This document shows positions 33,973 through 46,500 of a stretch of DNA of 64,000 nt, piece after piece. The notes beneath the pieces were generated by a model. That model did not search any database. It was not told the DNA's origin and was given only the letters and a program-made list of their open reading frames with translations. Source of the DNA: Cantharellus purpuraceus (Eukaryota > Basidiomycota > Agaricomycetes > Cantharellales > Hydnaceae); contig JALBUN010000010.1 of NCBI GenBank assembly GCA_025174535.1, positions 1,860,001 through 1,924,000 of the forward strand. The letters run 5' to 3'. Position 1 is the first letter of the stretch; every line of letters begins with the position of its first letter. The translations under genes were made by a program, and so were the position numbers.

Positions 33973-35187
33973 GACTGGCACCTTTCTTGTTTCTTGTTAG
34001 AATTGTAGCATTAACATATTATGATGCTATTATATGTTGTGACTCTATATCGGGCATGTGTGAATGGCTATGCAAGGATCTAGGCGCATACTCCCCGAAA
34101 GATGCGCATTCACACGAATAAGCGCCCTCCTGTGCTTTCTCTTGATGCCTTGCGAGCCTGTCACGTTGCGAGCAATTGCAAACTTTACCACGAAAATACT
34201 CGCGAAAATGATGTGTTGAAGGTCGGATAATCGCGATGCAGGGCAGCTCGAATATGTGTATGCACCATCGATGGTTTGTAGTGCTGTAGGCCTGAGCACT
34301 ATTGAGTCCCTCCCTGTATGCTTAGACCAAAATATATCTTAATGAAGGATACTGATGCAATTGATCGTACCTCTTATAATCAATGTGTAGCCAAACAACG
34401 AGAGGACAGATGGTTCTAGACTTATTACTCTTTGCACTTCGGGCACAAGGATGAACGGATCCATTGCCTACGAATACGATTCACGACATAATGCAATGAC
34501 AGGCCCCTTTCATTGTGATCCCCAACATTTGTTGCATCTGTCCTCAAAAGGTATCGAATTGAATCCCTCGTCTTTGCTAACAATCGATAGTTCCTAGACC
34601 TACGGCCCGAACTGTAGCAATTTGCAGGTCAATTCCCACTGGCAATTTTGAAATCTATGATTCAGAAGTCATGATACTATCCCGGGCTGCCCGCACGCAA
34701 ATTTCATCATGAAAGCAACGCTGTGCATTTATGCCAACACTTCATCCAAGACTTGACGGGCTGGTTAGCATATCTGGCACCCAAATAGCCAAGGTGCCTG
34801 ATATATTAATTTACCTCTGCGGCCCACGTCTATGTAAAGTGGTAGATGGTCCAGGGCTGCTGTCCATCAATTATCGACCATGACCAAGCTCCGTGACGTC
34901 CGCTCCTCTGCGGTGAGATCCAAGTTCACGGTAATCAGGAGTGGCTCGTGAGCCACCTATCCATGAAACATTCCCGCACGATTGGAAGCCGCAACTTTGG
35001 GACCATCCTCAGACGCCTCCCTTCAACCTAATATGACCGATTAGGGTTCGAGGCACGCGAAAGAGTCCTCACCCTCATAATCCAACGCATATGCGTGCCC
35101 GGGGATTGGCCATTATAGCTCTTGTTCATGCCATTGGGGGATCAAGGAGAACTGGTGGTAACCTTCCGAAGAAAAGAGAAAGAAAGA
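33973..35187. other. Intergenic region between the peptidase gene and MnP3
   Basis: About 1.2 kb, no gene supported. Contains the promoter of MnP3 at its right end. I saw no clear similarity to the MnP1/MnP2 upstream blocks apart from the last 100 bp. Confidence 0.5.
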
Positions 35188-35194
35188 TATAAAG
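35188..35194 (+). promoter_or_regulatory. TATA box of MnP3
   Basis: TATAAAG 76 bp before the start codon, within AAAGATATAAAGCAGCG. Confidence 0.65.
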
Positions 35195-35263
35195 CAGCGA
35201 GGTAGAGGACAGAGACACCCCCGACCTACCTAGGCAAGCACAGCTTGGTCTTCAGTAGTCAAC

Positions 35264-36719
35264 ATGGTCTTCAAGACTCTCCTTGCATTCATTGGAGTGT
35301 CCGTTTCGGCAGTCCAGGCGGCAAACTTTAGACGTGTTACCTGCCCCGGCGGAGGCGTCACGAGCAATGCTGCTTGCTGCGACTTCATCCCTCTTCGCGA
35401 TGACCTGCAGAAGAATTTGTGAGCATCCTCTCAGACTCTCAAGATCAAAGTCTAATGTGACTATACTAGGTTCGAAGGCCAGTGTGGCGAGGATGTGCAT
35501 GAAGTTCTGCGTCTGAGCTTCCGTGAGTCTCCATTCAACATCAGGCTACAATGTTCTCACCGGCTGACCTGCTTCACTCAAAGACGACGCCATCGCGTTC
35601 TCCTCATCCCTCAAAGCCCAGGGAAAGCCCGCCGGAGGAGGTGCTGATGGGTCCATGCTCATCTTCCCCAACGACGAGCCCAACTTCCACGCCAACGCCG
35701 GTATCAGCGACAGCGTTGGAGCTCTGACCCCCTTCCTCCAGGCACACAACACCATCACGGCAGGTGACCTCATCCAGTTCGCTGCCGCCGTCGCCATCAC
35801 CAACTGCCCGGGTGCACCCCGCCTTGAATTCTTGGCCGGACGTCCCAACGCTACCGCTGCCGCCCCCGACGGGCTCATTCCTGAGCCCCAAGACCCCCTT
35901 GACCAGATTTTTGCCCGCATGGATGATGGTGGAGGATTCTCCCCCACTGAGCTCGTTGCTTTGTTGGCATCCCACACCATCGCCCGTTCGGACCACATCG
36001 ACCCCAACTTGCAAAAGGCTCCCTTCGACTCGACCCCCTTCACCTTCGACACCCAGTTCTTCCTCGAAGTTCTCCTCAAGGGAACGGGTTTCCCCGGAGG
36101 CACCAACAACTCCGGTATGTTTCCTTCTCCCCAAAATCTATGTTTTGACGCCTGACGGGCTCTCGTCCAGGTGAGGTTTCGTCTCCTCTTCCCCTCACTG
36201 TGGGTGCCGATATTGGCGAACTCCGCCTGCAGTCCGACTTCCTCCTCGCTCGTGGTAAGCATAGATATTTCCTGGGTTACATCTTAGTCTGATAGACCAT
36301 GATAGACCCCAGGACGGCATGCACATGGCAAAACTTCGTCAACCAGCAGGACCAGATGGAGTCCCAATTCAAGAAAGCCATGGCCAAGCTTGCGGTGGTG
36401 GGTCAGGACACATCGAACTTCATCGACTGCTCCGATATTATTCCCGCTGCTATTCCCGCAATCAGGCAAGATGCCGTGTAAGTGTTTTTCTATCTTGTTG
36501 GGAGATTGTACTAAGGACACTCGCCCTTGATCAGGTTCCCTGCCACCAAAACCTTCGCCGATGTTGAGCAGGCTTGCAACTCTCCGTTCCCGAGTCTTGC
36601 ATCTGACCCCGGTGCAACCGAGACTTTGATACCGTAAGAGTCATGTGCTATTTTTAGGCTGCCTAAGAAAACTGACCCAAAATAATAGCAACTGCCCTCC
36701 TGGACAGACCACATGCTGA
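35264..36719 (+). CDS. mnp3: Manganese peroxidase 3
   Basis: 374-residue precursor. Exons 35264-35418, 35470-35522, 35584-36114, 36171-36254, 36306-36477, 36535-36633 and 36689-36719; all joins are GT-AG and in frame. Start in CAACATGG. Signal [11 protein letters not shown]..., FRR before mature VTCPGG. Catalytic set: Glu59 and Glu63 (GEDVHEV), Arg66, His70, proximal His200, Mn-binding Asp206, Ala195 where a versatile peroxidase has Trp. Ends [11 protein letters not shown]. Oxidises Mn(II) outside the cell. Lies on the opposite strand from its paralogues and was not part of their tandem block, or was inverted afterwards. Intact. Confidence 0.95.
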
Positions 36720-37979
36720 GCGTGAACGCCGAGATTCTCTTTGATATTTATCTATGGATCTTGCTGCGTTCTTGCAGAAGCCTGTCCTTTTTATTACTAC
36801 CTTTTTGGTTCTGGCGAGAGTGGTCTATGTGGAATGTGTGATTAATATATTCATATGTGCACTTATCCAGTAACAGAGCAGTGACAAATTGGAAGCGACT
36901 TGGGAATCAGCCTGTACAAACTCATTAGCGGGACAACCACATATACGAGGAATTCAACTTACTGCGGGAAATTGACTGCATGTGCTCCATGGGAGAAAAT
37001 ATAAGTACACCGGGTAGAAGCCGTATTCATTAGCAAAGAACGTAGCTAAAAGCAACTTTTTACCTAGATTTGGGCGCATTTTAGCTGCGAAGTGTAGATA
37101 CTCTATACTCCAATGCCTGCTCGTGTTCAATGATATGTCCTTCTCCTAGATAAAAAAACTCACAATAGAGATCATTGCAGTAACGAACAGCCGCTCAAAG
37201 CTAAGGCAATAGCGGTTCCGCCTTTGATTTCGAAATCATCATAACTAGAGATGCTCCATTAGAAGGGCCGGGAAATGTGCATTCTGGGGTCTAGGTCAAC
37301 GTCAACAGAGAATGACGAAAGGTGACCATAGTTTGTAGAAACTTTGCACGTGGACCGAAGCGATCGATAGATTTGGAGATCATTTGAAGCAACTGGCGGT
37401 AACACTGGATCAGACGCGTCTTCCGGGTCTGGCTCCACAGTATTCCTGTAGGATGGATCACGGTGAAACCAGTCAAGATTAAATGCCGATGTTAATAACG
37501 TGCCGTACTAGGTATGAATTACTGAGCTTTGCTTTGCTACAGTGCGTATTGGTCAGCCATTGTATATCAGAAGACGCATAGTAAGGATGCACTAGATTCG
37601 CTCTGCCAAGGAGAGAGCTAAGGACTCAGATGATTGTCGACTCTTTGTCACAACATCCTCAGTTAAGGCGTACGTTTTGCCACACCAATTCATCAGCAGG
37701 AGGGGGCAATAAAATATCTGTGAAGGAAACACATATGTTAGACCAAATGTTCAGCTGATGCATGATACACAGTCACCTGATCGTAAGAAAGGATAAAGTG
37801 ACTATCAATTATCGTTTGCACTCATCTCCAAGGACAACACAAGCTCGACCTCAGCTACCCAGACTCCAAGGGGACAATAGAGGCGACCTGCATCAATAGA
37901 CAATTGTCATTTGTCACCCGCCTGGTATTATAAATCCCTGTAAGTGGTTATGTAAGCTATTCCATAACATAGTGATGGC

Positions 37980-38215
37980 GTACCAGAGTCTTGGGAGATG
38001 GAAGCGTAGGCTCAGGCCCGATGAAACATAGTCCTGAGAAGATGAAGCGCAGTACTGGGAGACTGAAACATAGTCTTGGGACTCGGGTGAAAACGTAGTC
38101 TCGAGAGAATGAAGCGGAGTCCTGGGAAGATGAGACGCAGTACTGGGACATTGAAACGTAGTCCTGGGAAGATAAAAACGCAGTATTGGGAGCTTGAAAC
38201 GTAGTCCTGGGATCG
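37980..38215. repeat. Degenerate minisatellite of about 25 bp
   Basis: About nine diverged copies of a unit like GTCCTGGGAAGATGAAACGCA, alternating GTCCTGGGA and AGTACTGGGA starts. Spacing 24-27 bp. Confidence 0.8.
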
Positions 38216-38266
38216 GAGGGCGGTCCCGTAAATTGATATGGGAGGCGAGGAACCGCCCTCCGATCC
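38210..38266. repeat. Inverted repeat at the end of the minisatellite
   Basis: 15-bp perfect arms (GGATCGGAGGGCGGT at 38210-38224 and its complement at 38252-38266) with a 27-base loop. Could extrude as a cruciform or fold in RNA. No gene context. Confidence 0.8.
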
Positions 38267-39541
38267 GTTTTCACAGAAGAACAACCCCCCCTGGCCACGC
38301 CAAATTGAGCAGTCAATCGGAAGCATAATGATGATAAATACTGCTCTGCCGTACGGGCAGCCGTCATGGCCATTGTTACAGAGCAGACCCTCAGAGGCTA
38401 GAGAGATTCGAAGTCATTTCACAAGACGAGGGTTCTTCCACTACTGGCGATTATGCAGCAAAACGCAACGCTATAAGAGACCTCGAGGCACTGTACCACA
38501 GGTCCAAGGTGCGTGCCAAACGCTCCAGGCACCGATAGCTTTGTGTTGTTAGATGAAAGATCAAGCAGTGTCTTTGCTGGGTGGAATGGCCAGCTTTGGA
38601 CGGCATATGCACTAAACATGCGAGTAAACAGGGCACAGCGTCTCACTGCCCTTGGAAGGAACTCCTAGAAGCGCTTCGACCGTTTCACCTCATAGCTGGC
38701 TGTATCCACCACTGATCATGCTTGACAGCTATGCAAGCCAGTTAAATTCCAAGCAAGTCAACTCGTGCTTACCTTCTTATGACCGGTACGCAGCTAAATT
38801 TATACTTTCTTCACGAAATGAGGCGTTGGGCATGGCTTGAGCATTAGAAGGCAAAAAGACATGCAGCCGATTTCATACCGTGTAACTTGCGGTCTGGTAT
38901 AAAATGATACTTTGTGGTCCGTACTTTATTGAAATTTTGGAATTTATCAATGTCAACACAATGAGGGGACTCGTGCGGAGATGCAGTAGGGATCGACTGT
39001 TGGCAATAGTGGACCAGGTGTGCCTTCAGAGTTTGTTGTTCCATTGCGCCATGGAGATGTCAGAGTGCGACCAAAGTGTGATGGCCCGGTGAGGTGAACA
39101 GCTCAGGCCATACAGTGTTGACAACGCCATGCAGTAGTAGTACTCCAAGAGATTCTGGATGCGGATAAGCGGACCTTGACCGGCGCACGAGATGTCTGAG
39201 GAACAATGAAGTTCTTGGCGCTTCAGCACAGCTAGCCGATTGGCCAAGCCGAGCGTCGTGCCAGTCAGGGATGATGGCCGTCTGAGCTCGAGCCATGGCT
39301 GTACTGCAAGTCGGCCTGGGCCTTTTGCCCAAAATGAGTTGAGACTGTATTGTTGAAGGACAACAAAGCACAGCCTGCAAGAGTCCATTGTTTTGTTCTA
39401 TGCACGGGCCAGGCGCCTATCGGAATTTTCCGCCAGGTGCGGGCGAGGCAGCGTCGTCCCCAAAAGCAGGGCCGTAGAGACTTTAATCCTTTACCTCCTT
39501 TCTCGCGCTGGTTCTGCTTCTCTCCCCTGCCGTTGCTCGGG

Positions 39542-41008
39542 ATGTCTGTGCCACCTCGTCTACTAGCGCTTATCACTCTCCTTGCATTGCCATTCGCTCA
39601 TCCTGCTACCGCCGTTATTCCGAACAGCTCTGTCTGGCGACGAACCCATGTACCTTCACAAGGATTCTTCAATCCCCTGGACAACAGTGGCAGTATGCTT
39701 ACGGTGCGTGTTCACTACACACGTGTTTGCCAGATTCGGCTGTGCTAACCGCCCGAGCGCCGTCTAGTTTGGATTCTCCACCTCGCCGCCATCCTTGGGC
39801 GAACCGCTCAACGTGATCATATCTGGCAACTCCGATCCAGCCGTGTTGATAGACCAGGATACCAACGGTGGACTGCGAAATTTCTTCTTGTAAGGCGCAT
39901 CGTCACGCGATTAAAGCTGCCCTGCTTCATGCCCTGTCCTCCAGATCGATCCAATTCTCCGCGGAATGCCTGGGACAACACTTGGGGTCGCACCAGATGG
40001 CTGACCTGGGTGATGGACATAGTGGACGTGCGTCACATCTTCTCTGTGTATGGAAAACGCGTTTAGGCGCCCTCACGTGCAGAGAACGAGACAGCGGTAA
40101 TCCGGTACAACTACAATGATCCGTCGCTTGGGTCATGTAAAGAGTCTGTTCAAGGAGGGAACCACTTTCGATATTGGGTGCAGAATGGCCCCTCTGCTGA
40201 TAGGTACGTCGGTTAGTGCGTTGACTTGATGTGGAGATAATGACCCTGTGACTTTGAAGTGGGGCGATATTCATGGCGTGCGTTGCCTTCTGTGCTTCCC
40301 TTTGTGCTTCTTGTTGATTTAATGGCAGCGCGTCTTACGAATTGAATTCAATGAGTGAGTAATTCTCATTGCATGGCTGTACGAAATTTGAAATATGCTG
40401 GCACAGTGGGTCATGACTTGATCTTCGACGGGTAACTACTTCCACGTCACTAGAATGCAGAATGCTTTATAAGCTGACCTTATGATCGGCAGATATAACC
40501 TTGCCCGGTCCTCATCCCCCTTCTCTTCCATGTATACAAAGCTGACCGACCCGACAGAGACTGGATCGTGGGCAATATAACCGGCTCTACAGTTCCGACA
40601 GCAGAGCTTACAAATACCACCACTTACAGCGGTACCACACAATTCGGAGGGTATACATACCAGACGTCAATAGACTATACCAGTGGACTGCTACAAAACT
40701 CGAGGTCCGTGACTCTGCAGTTTACACGATGTTCGGCGGCTGACATCTCGGCAGTAATGGGATCAACCACTTTCTCAGCGTGGGTGGTGGTCCGAGCAAT
40801 AGCACAGCGATAGACGGGCTCGTGGCAGTCATGACGGTGAATATCAAGGATCGGCCTAGCAGTTCGACTTCGTGAGTGTTCAGCAGTCCATTAGGATGTC
40901 TCGCTCAGCCACACAATCAGGGCCGCGACGCGCGGGGGCAACTTGATTCCCTGGTGGACATTTGTGACAGCGTTGGCGCTGCTCGCCTTCAACTTTAATT
41001 CTGTTTAG
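39542..41008 (+). CDS. Secreted or cell-surface protein of unknown function
   Basis: Multi-exon gene. Start MSVPPRLLALITLLALPFA with a clear signal peptide. Following segments joined through short introns read NPLDNSGSMLT, GEPLNVIISGNSDP, FSAECLGQHLG, QGGNHFRYWVQNG, SGAIFMAASYE and DGYNLARDWIVGN, then a Ser/Thr-rich stretch and a C-terminal hydrophobic segment (WWTFVTALALLAFNF) that may be a membrane or GPI-type anchor. I recall this arrangement (SGSMLT, LNVIISG, ECLG, GNHFR, GYN..RD) from hypothetical proteins of other agaricomycetes, with no assigned function. Exon 1 is 39542-39703 and exon 2 begins at 39768; the small internal exons around 40258-40350 are my best fit and less sure. Confidence 0.75.
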
Positions 41009-41229
41009 CTCTGGACACGCTTTAGAAGACGATTTATACACATGGTTGTAATTTACATAGAATTGGGATGGCAGCGAAAGGGCTTTAAAGGCCGTTTTCG
41101 GGTCACACGAGTCATGTGCGACGGAGAACGCTTGTGCCTAATATATTGACCTTGATCACGTTTGAATCTCAGCTTGGCGGAAGTAATTTGGCCGTGGCTG
41201 GTCGCCTTGGCCCCTTTGCCTGTTCCTTC

Positions 41230-43101
41230 ATGACTCGACGACCGCGACGACGACGACTCTCTCTCTTATGGCTCTTTTCCTGCTTCATCCCATCTCTCTC
41301 CTCTCCCCTCACTACTCATGAACACAACACCACCCACCTCGTCTCCAACCACACACGACGCACATTGTTCGCCGAGGAACACGACGCGCAGGGCACCGGG
41401 CTCATGATGTCGTGGCTCTGGGGACTGGTGTGGGGCGACGACTCGACGGTGAGCGTCGTCGACCGCACGCCTGCGCTGAATTTCAACGCACGTCCGGCGG
41501 CGTTCGGTCCTTCCTCCGATGTTCTGGGTTACTTGATCCGCGTGGAGGATTTTAGCGTGCCGTGTGATGGTGAAGACGGAGATAGGAACGGGGGCGGGGG
41601 CGGAGACGGGGATGGCGGTGGGGATGGGGACACGGTCGTCCATCGTGGAGAGGTGCCGTGGTGGCCTGGCGGGAGTGAAATGGGGGCAGACACATCGTCA
41701 CTCACCGAGCAACGGCAGCATGCGTGGAAACGGGAAGCACGCTACGGGTGTCCGCATCTTTGCGTGCGGGGCAAGGACAGGCCGCAGTCGTCCGAGACGT
41801 GGATGGCGCTCGTCATGCGTGGGGGGTGCACGTTTGTGGACAAGGTCCGGCAGGCGCAGCGGTTCGGTGCCAAGGGCGTCGTGGTCGGCGGAGAGACCGA
41901 GGCACAGGACCACCATGGGGACGGATTAGTGCAGATGTTCAGTCTTGGTATGTCTTGCACGTGCTGTGCGACTGGTGCTAACCATGTGTGGGTGCAGGAG
42001 ACTCATCGGACATACAGATCCCTTCCACGTATATCACACATGATTCCTATGAAACCCTATCCTCCCTCATCGCTTCCTCGAACACGTCTATTTTTGGATT
42101 ACGCACCGTCTCCGTTGGGATCATAACCGATACCTCCGGTTGGGAATGGTATTCGTATGCACTCTTTGCGTCCATGTTTACCCTTCATCCTAACGTCGTA
42201 TCCCTGCCAGCCCTTTATTAACGTTTCTAATCCTCCTCTTTCTCCCTTCCTCTCTTACGCTTTGCACCCTCCTTGTCCACCGCGTCCGTGCAGCCCGTGC
42301 AGCACAACGAGAGCGTGCACCAGAAGACGTTGTCCAGAACCTCCCCTGGAGAGTATGGGATGGCCAAAAGACGCTGTGGGAGCTGGAGAAGCACTTTGAC
42401 CCTGTCAAGAACGTGGCGGAGGAGCGTAGGGATGTTTCTTCCCCCTCTCACGAAAGTGCCGCTGCATCGTCGCGAGGACACGAGCTGTCGACGCAGGACC
42501 CAGAGGCTGTGAGGCTCAGCCCACTGGACACACCGACTTCTTCATGTGAGCCCTCGACGTCGAGCCCGAGCGACAGAGTGGACATGCAGATCCCGCTGGT
42601 TGAGGCGGCGCGCAAGTGGTACGAGACACAGGTCGAGTGCGCGATATGTCTGGAGGATTTTGTGAAGGGTGACAAGGTGCGCGTGTTGCCGTGCAAGCAT
42701 ATCTTTCATATGGGTCAGTGTTCGAGTTGCTTGATGTGTGGGTTTTGGGTGCTGATAGTTTCTGTTTATTTTGCTTGGGATGTGCAGAGGAGGTGGATGA
42801 TTGGCTCATTCAGCGGAAGAAATTGGTTCGTGTCTGGCTTGTTCATTTACCCGCTTATAGACTGATGTCCTGTGAACATGTCATGTAGTGTCCCATATGC
42901 AAGCACGACGTGACACGGCCACTCTTCTCTTCATCACCGACATCCCACTCCGATTCCCATTCCGACCCCGACCCAGCCGACGCTGGTTCGCAGACGCAGC
43001 AACGCCACGGCGACGAGACGCTTGTGCTCCCTACGATTTACGAGAATGGGACGGAGCCGACGGAACGTACGCCCTTGCTGCAACGATCGGAGGGGACATA
43101 G
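41230..43101 (+). CDS. PA-TM-RING type membrane E3 ubiquitin ligase
   Basis: 542 residues from exons 41230-41947, 41998-42154, 42211-42713, 42788-42825 and 42889-43101. Start MTRRPRRRRLSLLWLFSCF, a signal peptide; I preferred it to upstream in-frame starts that would bury it. Then a protease-associated domain (RGGCTFVDKVRQAQRFGAKG... to IPSTYITHDSYETL) with an acidic Gly/Asp-rich insertion, a transmembrane helix at the start of exon 3 (LLTFLILLFLPSSLTLCTLLV), and a C-terminal RING-H2: CAICLEDF...LPCKHIFH...CPICK. By family it ubiquitinates membrane cargo in the endosome or Golgi. Odd: the position after the second His that is normally Cys (H-x2-C) is Glu (HMEEVDDWL), at the exon 3/4 junction. 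Tail ends TPLLQRSEGT. Confidence 0.88.
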
Positions 43102-43596
43102 TGTGCAGCCCGCACACATGGCACGCGCCTTCCACCGTACGCAAGCACCACCCACACACAGTACGCGCTCGCCCGTAGTACTACGCAAGCCCCACCTACA
43201 GTACGTCACACGCTCATAACACGCACCACTCCTACCCCCCCATCATCCCGACTCTTTTTTGTGTACGGGATGCAGGGTATTATTGTAATACGATGCCATT
43301 GTACATGTCTCAGTCAACGTACGTCCCATCGCTGGGCGCTGGGCGCTGGCGATCGATCGGTATGTACGTGTCCTGCCGTTCTCCCGGTTATTTTTTTTGA
43401 GTGTAATATCGATGAGTTGTTGAGGCGCCTTTTTTTTTTTTTCTTGTTCATTGATGATGCCTCGCCTGCGAGGACATACGTCAGTCGATCTATGCGCTGT
43501 TTGACGTTACTTTCTATTGTGAATATGTATGATGTGGAATTCAAGCATGGCACTAGTGCATAGTGGGACAACTCTTGTACATGGGAGGACAACACC
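43102..43596. other. Convergent intergenic region
   Basis: About 0.5 kb between the RING gene and the RdRP pseudogene, which converge here. Contains two T-runs (43388-43397, 43431-43443). No gene. Confidence 0.5.
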
Positions 43597-46500
43597 TCAA
43601 TCGTCCAATTCCTTGATCACCTCAAAGATGGCCCGCAATGCAATCCAGCCAAAGCTCTTGGCCCCAAAACTATCCTTCTTCGTTAAAGAAACCCTCCACG
43701 CCGTCCACGCGTGATTCGCCCAATCGTTGATCACAACCCTGTCGCCCCCTTCAAGCTCCTTCCACATCCGCCGAACCAACACAGTCGTTTCCTCCCTCAT
43801 GGCCGAAATACAATCCTTCCGCATCCTCGGCTGCGCAGACTTTGCGACGATCGTGCCCATGACCACTTCCTCCTCGGTGAGCCGCGTCTTTGCAGAACGC
43901 GACAGGGTGTAGTTGTAACACGTGTGCTCGAGTTCTGCCGCGTAATGCTCGAACAGATCGGACATGACGATGTCCAGCTCGTCCGTGTCCTCCAGGGCTA
44001 CCAATGGTGCCAATCGGCGTCGAAGGTGCGTGGATATGGGGTCATGCAGGAGGGCACTGGACGCCAACGACGGGTTCGCGAGAGGAGTAGATGCACTGGA
44101 CTGCCCTTCCGCCCCCCGTCGTCGTTGCTGGGCACGGCGCGAGTCGTCACTAGCCGCATCCATCGGCGAAAGTTCAATGTCTCTGAACATCTTCCCCAGC
44201 GTAGTCTGTGATTCATAGTAATCCGCCTTGGAGATGTGGGCGATCTCGGGCGCAAACCAGTCGGGCTTCACGCGTATGGTGGGGTGTGGGATGATGTCAA
44301 ATGGGACAGGCGCGCCGTTCTTGGGGAAGTCGACTGCCCAGCTGTGGAGCTCCGCTAGCTTTGCGCACTCTGGTGCGAAGATCCCCTCGGGATGTGTATC
44401 CGCGATCAAGAGGAAATTCGTCGCCACTATGCCCAACCTTGGAAAAAGGGAAGTTAGTTGGAAACTACCGCTGTGAGACGGGTTGGACACACACATGTCG
44501 TTGTTGATGTAGTCCACCACAAAGTTGGCCACATCTTCGATGGTGCTATCACGATGCTCTAAAGTCTTCCTCTTCGCCGGAGGATAACTTCCAGGGTCCG
44601 AAATGAAAGTGGGGAACAACGCTTTCAACGTAATCAAATCGTATTCATCCCCGTCGAGATCCGAACCGCTAAGCTTATTTGGGAAGGGCCGATCACCTGA
44701 AATGGGAGTGTATCGTGAAGGACGGAACAATATGCAGCAGACCTTGACTTGCCTCGTTGTGAGAATACCACGCAGTTGTATAGCGCATGAAGGGGTGAGC
44801 CCTGTGGGGGTGCCCCTATGGCGTCGGCGATCTGGACATCGCCTGGATGGATCGTGGGTGACTTGGAAATGAGGATAGGACCCTTCAGGTACTCAGGGTC
44901 CGCACCTTCACTTCGCACAATGCAAGCTGCACAAGCCGAAACAAGTTATAAACCAATCGAACAAGACTGTCGGATATTATACCATAGATCTGGTTTGGGT
45001 TGAGAATGTTGTGTTCGTCAACAACTCCTACGAGTTTCCAACATTCCGGCACTGGAACGCGAGCCCTGAACTTGATCTCCCGAAGCACGTGATGCACTGC
45101 AAACTGCATGCAACGGTTCATGAATGGGTCTAAAACACCCAACGGGGTGACTTTTGGCTCAAAATCAATACCCAGTTGCCGCAAATTTGAAAACGTGGAC
45201 GAAAGTGCAAAGGCACCTCCCAAACCGTGTGTGTCGGTGAGGCCGGCCGCGCTTTTTAGTGACTTGGAAGCCTCCCTCGTCTCCTCAACGGCTTTTCGCT
45301 GCAACGACAGGAAAACTCCCGAGTCGACGCCAAGTCCTGACAAGATCATAACAAGCGGCCGATTCAGAAAGAATTTTATTGGTTTGTTGAAAGACCTTGC
45401 GAATTGTACAGAGTGATTGTGGCTGGACTCAAACTTGATCATCGACGGTCGCAAGCAAAGCACAAAATCGTCCAATGTCGGATCGACGCTGAGCACCCCT
45501 TTGGCGCCCTGCACCCTCACCTGAAACACACTGGGCGTGCGCCTTCCACGACCTGTCCGCTCCGAGCCACGTTGCAGCGCAGAGTAGATTTCGTCGGCCA
45601 TGCTTTGTGAACATGGGGCATCTCCATCAGAGAAACAGTAACCATTGCGTTCAATGTCCGGGATTCTCCGAATCTGATCGGGTTTTACGACCACAGAGAA
45701 CTCTGTGGCCGTAAATGCCTGAGAGAGTCGTGCGGCATACCTGGCAGGACATCGCAGAAGCTCCCTTGGCCAAGCTGAGCCGATGGTTGCTCGAATCGAC
45801 TCTGCATCGAGGAGGTTGCCGCGCCTGTCTCTGAATGGAGTGACAAACCATACAGTGTGCTGTTTCAACGCAGATTGGGAATAGGCCAGAAATTCGAAGC
45901 TAGGAGACGAAATTAGGTGATAAGTTCTACAATGATTGACGTACTCACTGTCGGCCACAGATTCGGAATCCGTTTTTGAGTATCGTTTCTACACGGTCCT
46001 CGATAAATCCCGAGCCGTCCACTTCTCGGCGGTCGAACCTAAATTTCAGACCATCCTCGTCTGTGAAGGAAACACGCAGGAATGCATCACGATTCTCTGG
46101 GTATTGTCTGAGGATCCGGTTTGATGTATCAGGGAAGGGGCCACGGAGCGTATTCCTGTGGGTGTGAAGGTGACGTGCAAGCACTGAAAGTGTTTCCCGT
46201 CCGTGTTAGGTTCCTGAATCTCAGTGCCACTCTGATCGGTATCGTTCATGGCTTGAGTGAGTAAGGATTTGAGCGAGGCGTCCTCCTCCAAATACCATAG
46301 GTCCCGGAGGTATAGCTTAAATTGGCGAAGTACTTGGGTGGTATGCTGTGGTCCACGGCTGTGGACCAGCTCGTTGATACTTGAACGGAGGTCGAGCAAC
46401 TCTGCCGTATCAAGGAGCAGATCCCTGTGCAAGGCCTCGCATTGAAATGCGACCGGCCAATCTAAACCGCACAGCCACTCTTGCAATCGTCGTAGCCTAC

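Larger units (their letters stand above)
36720..39541. other. Gene-poor region with minisatellite and hairpin
   Basis: No gene supported over 2.8 kb. Holds the repeats at 37980-38215 and 38210-38266. Open frames here are short and unrelated to anything I know. Confidence 0.5.

Noticed and set aside
35655..36155. Possible lignin or versatile peroxidase
   Set aside because: The position of the exposed catalytic Trp is Ala in all three genes, while all three Mn ligands are present, so manganese peroxidase is the better call.
35546..36262. 238-codon minus-strand frame over MnP3
   Set aside because: Antisense shadow of the MnP exon; the plus-strand gene has full catalytic and splice support.
41116..41229. 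Upstream in-frame start for the RING gene
   Set aside because: Would place 38 residues before a good signal peptide; the ATG at 41230 is preferred.
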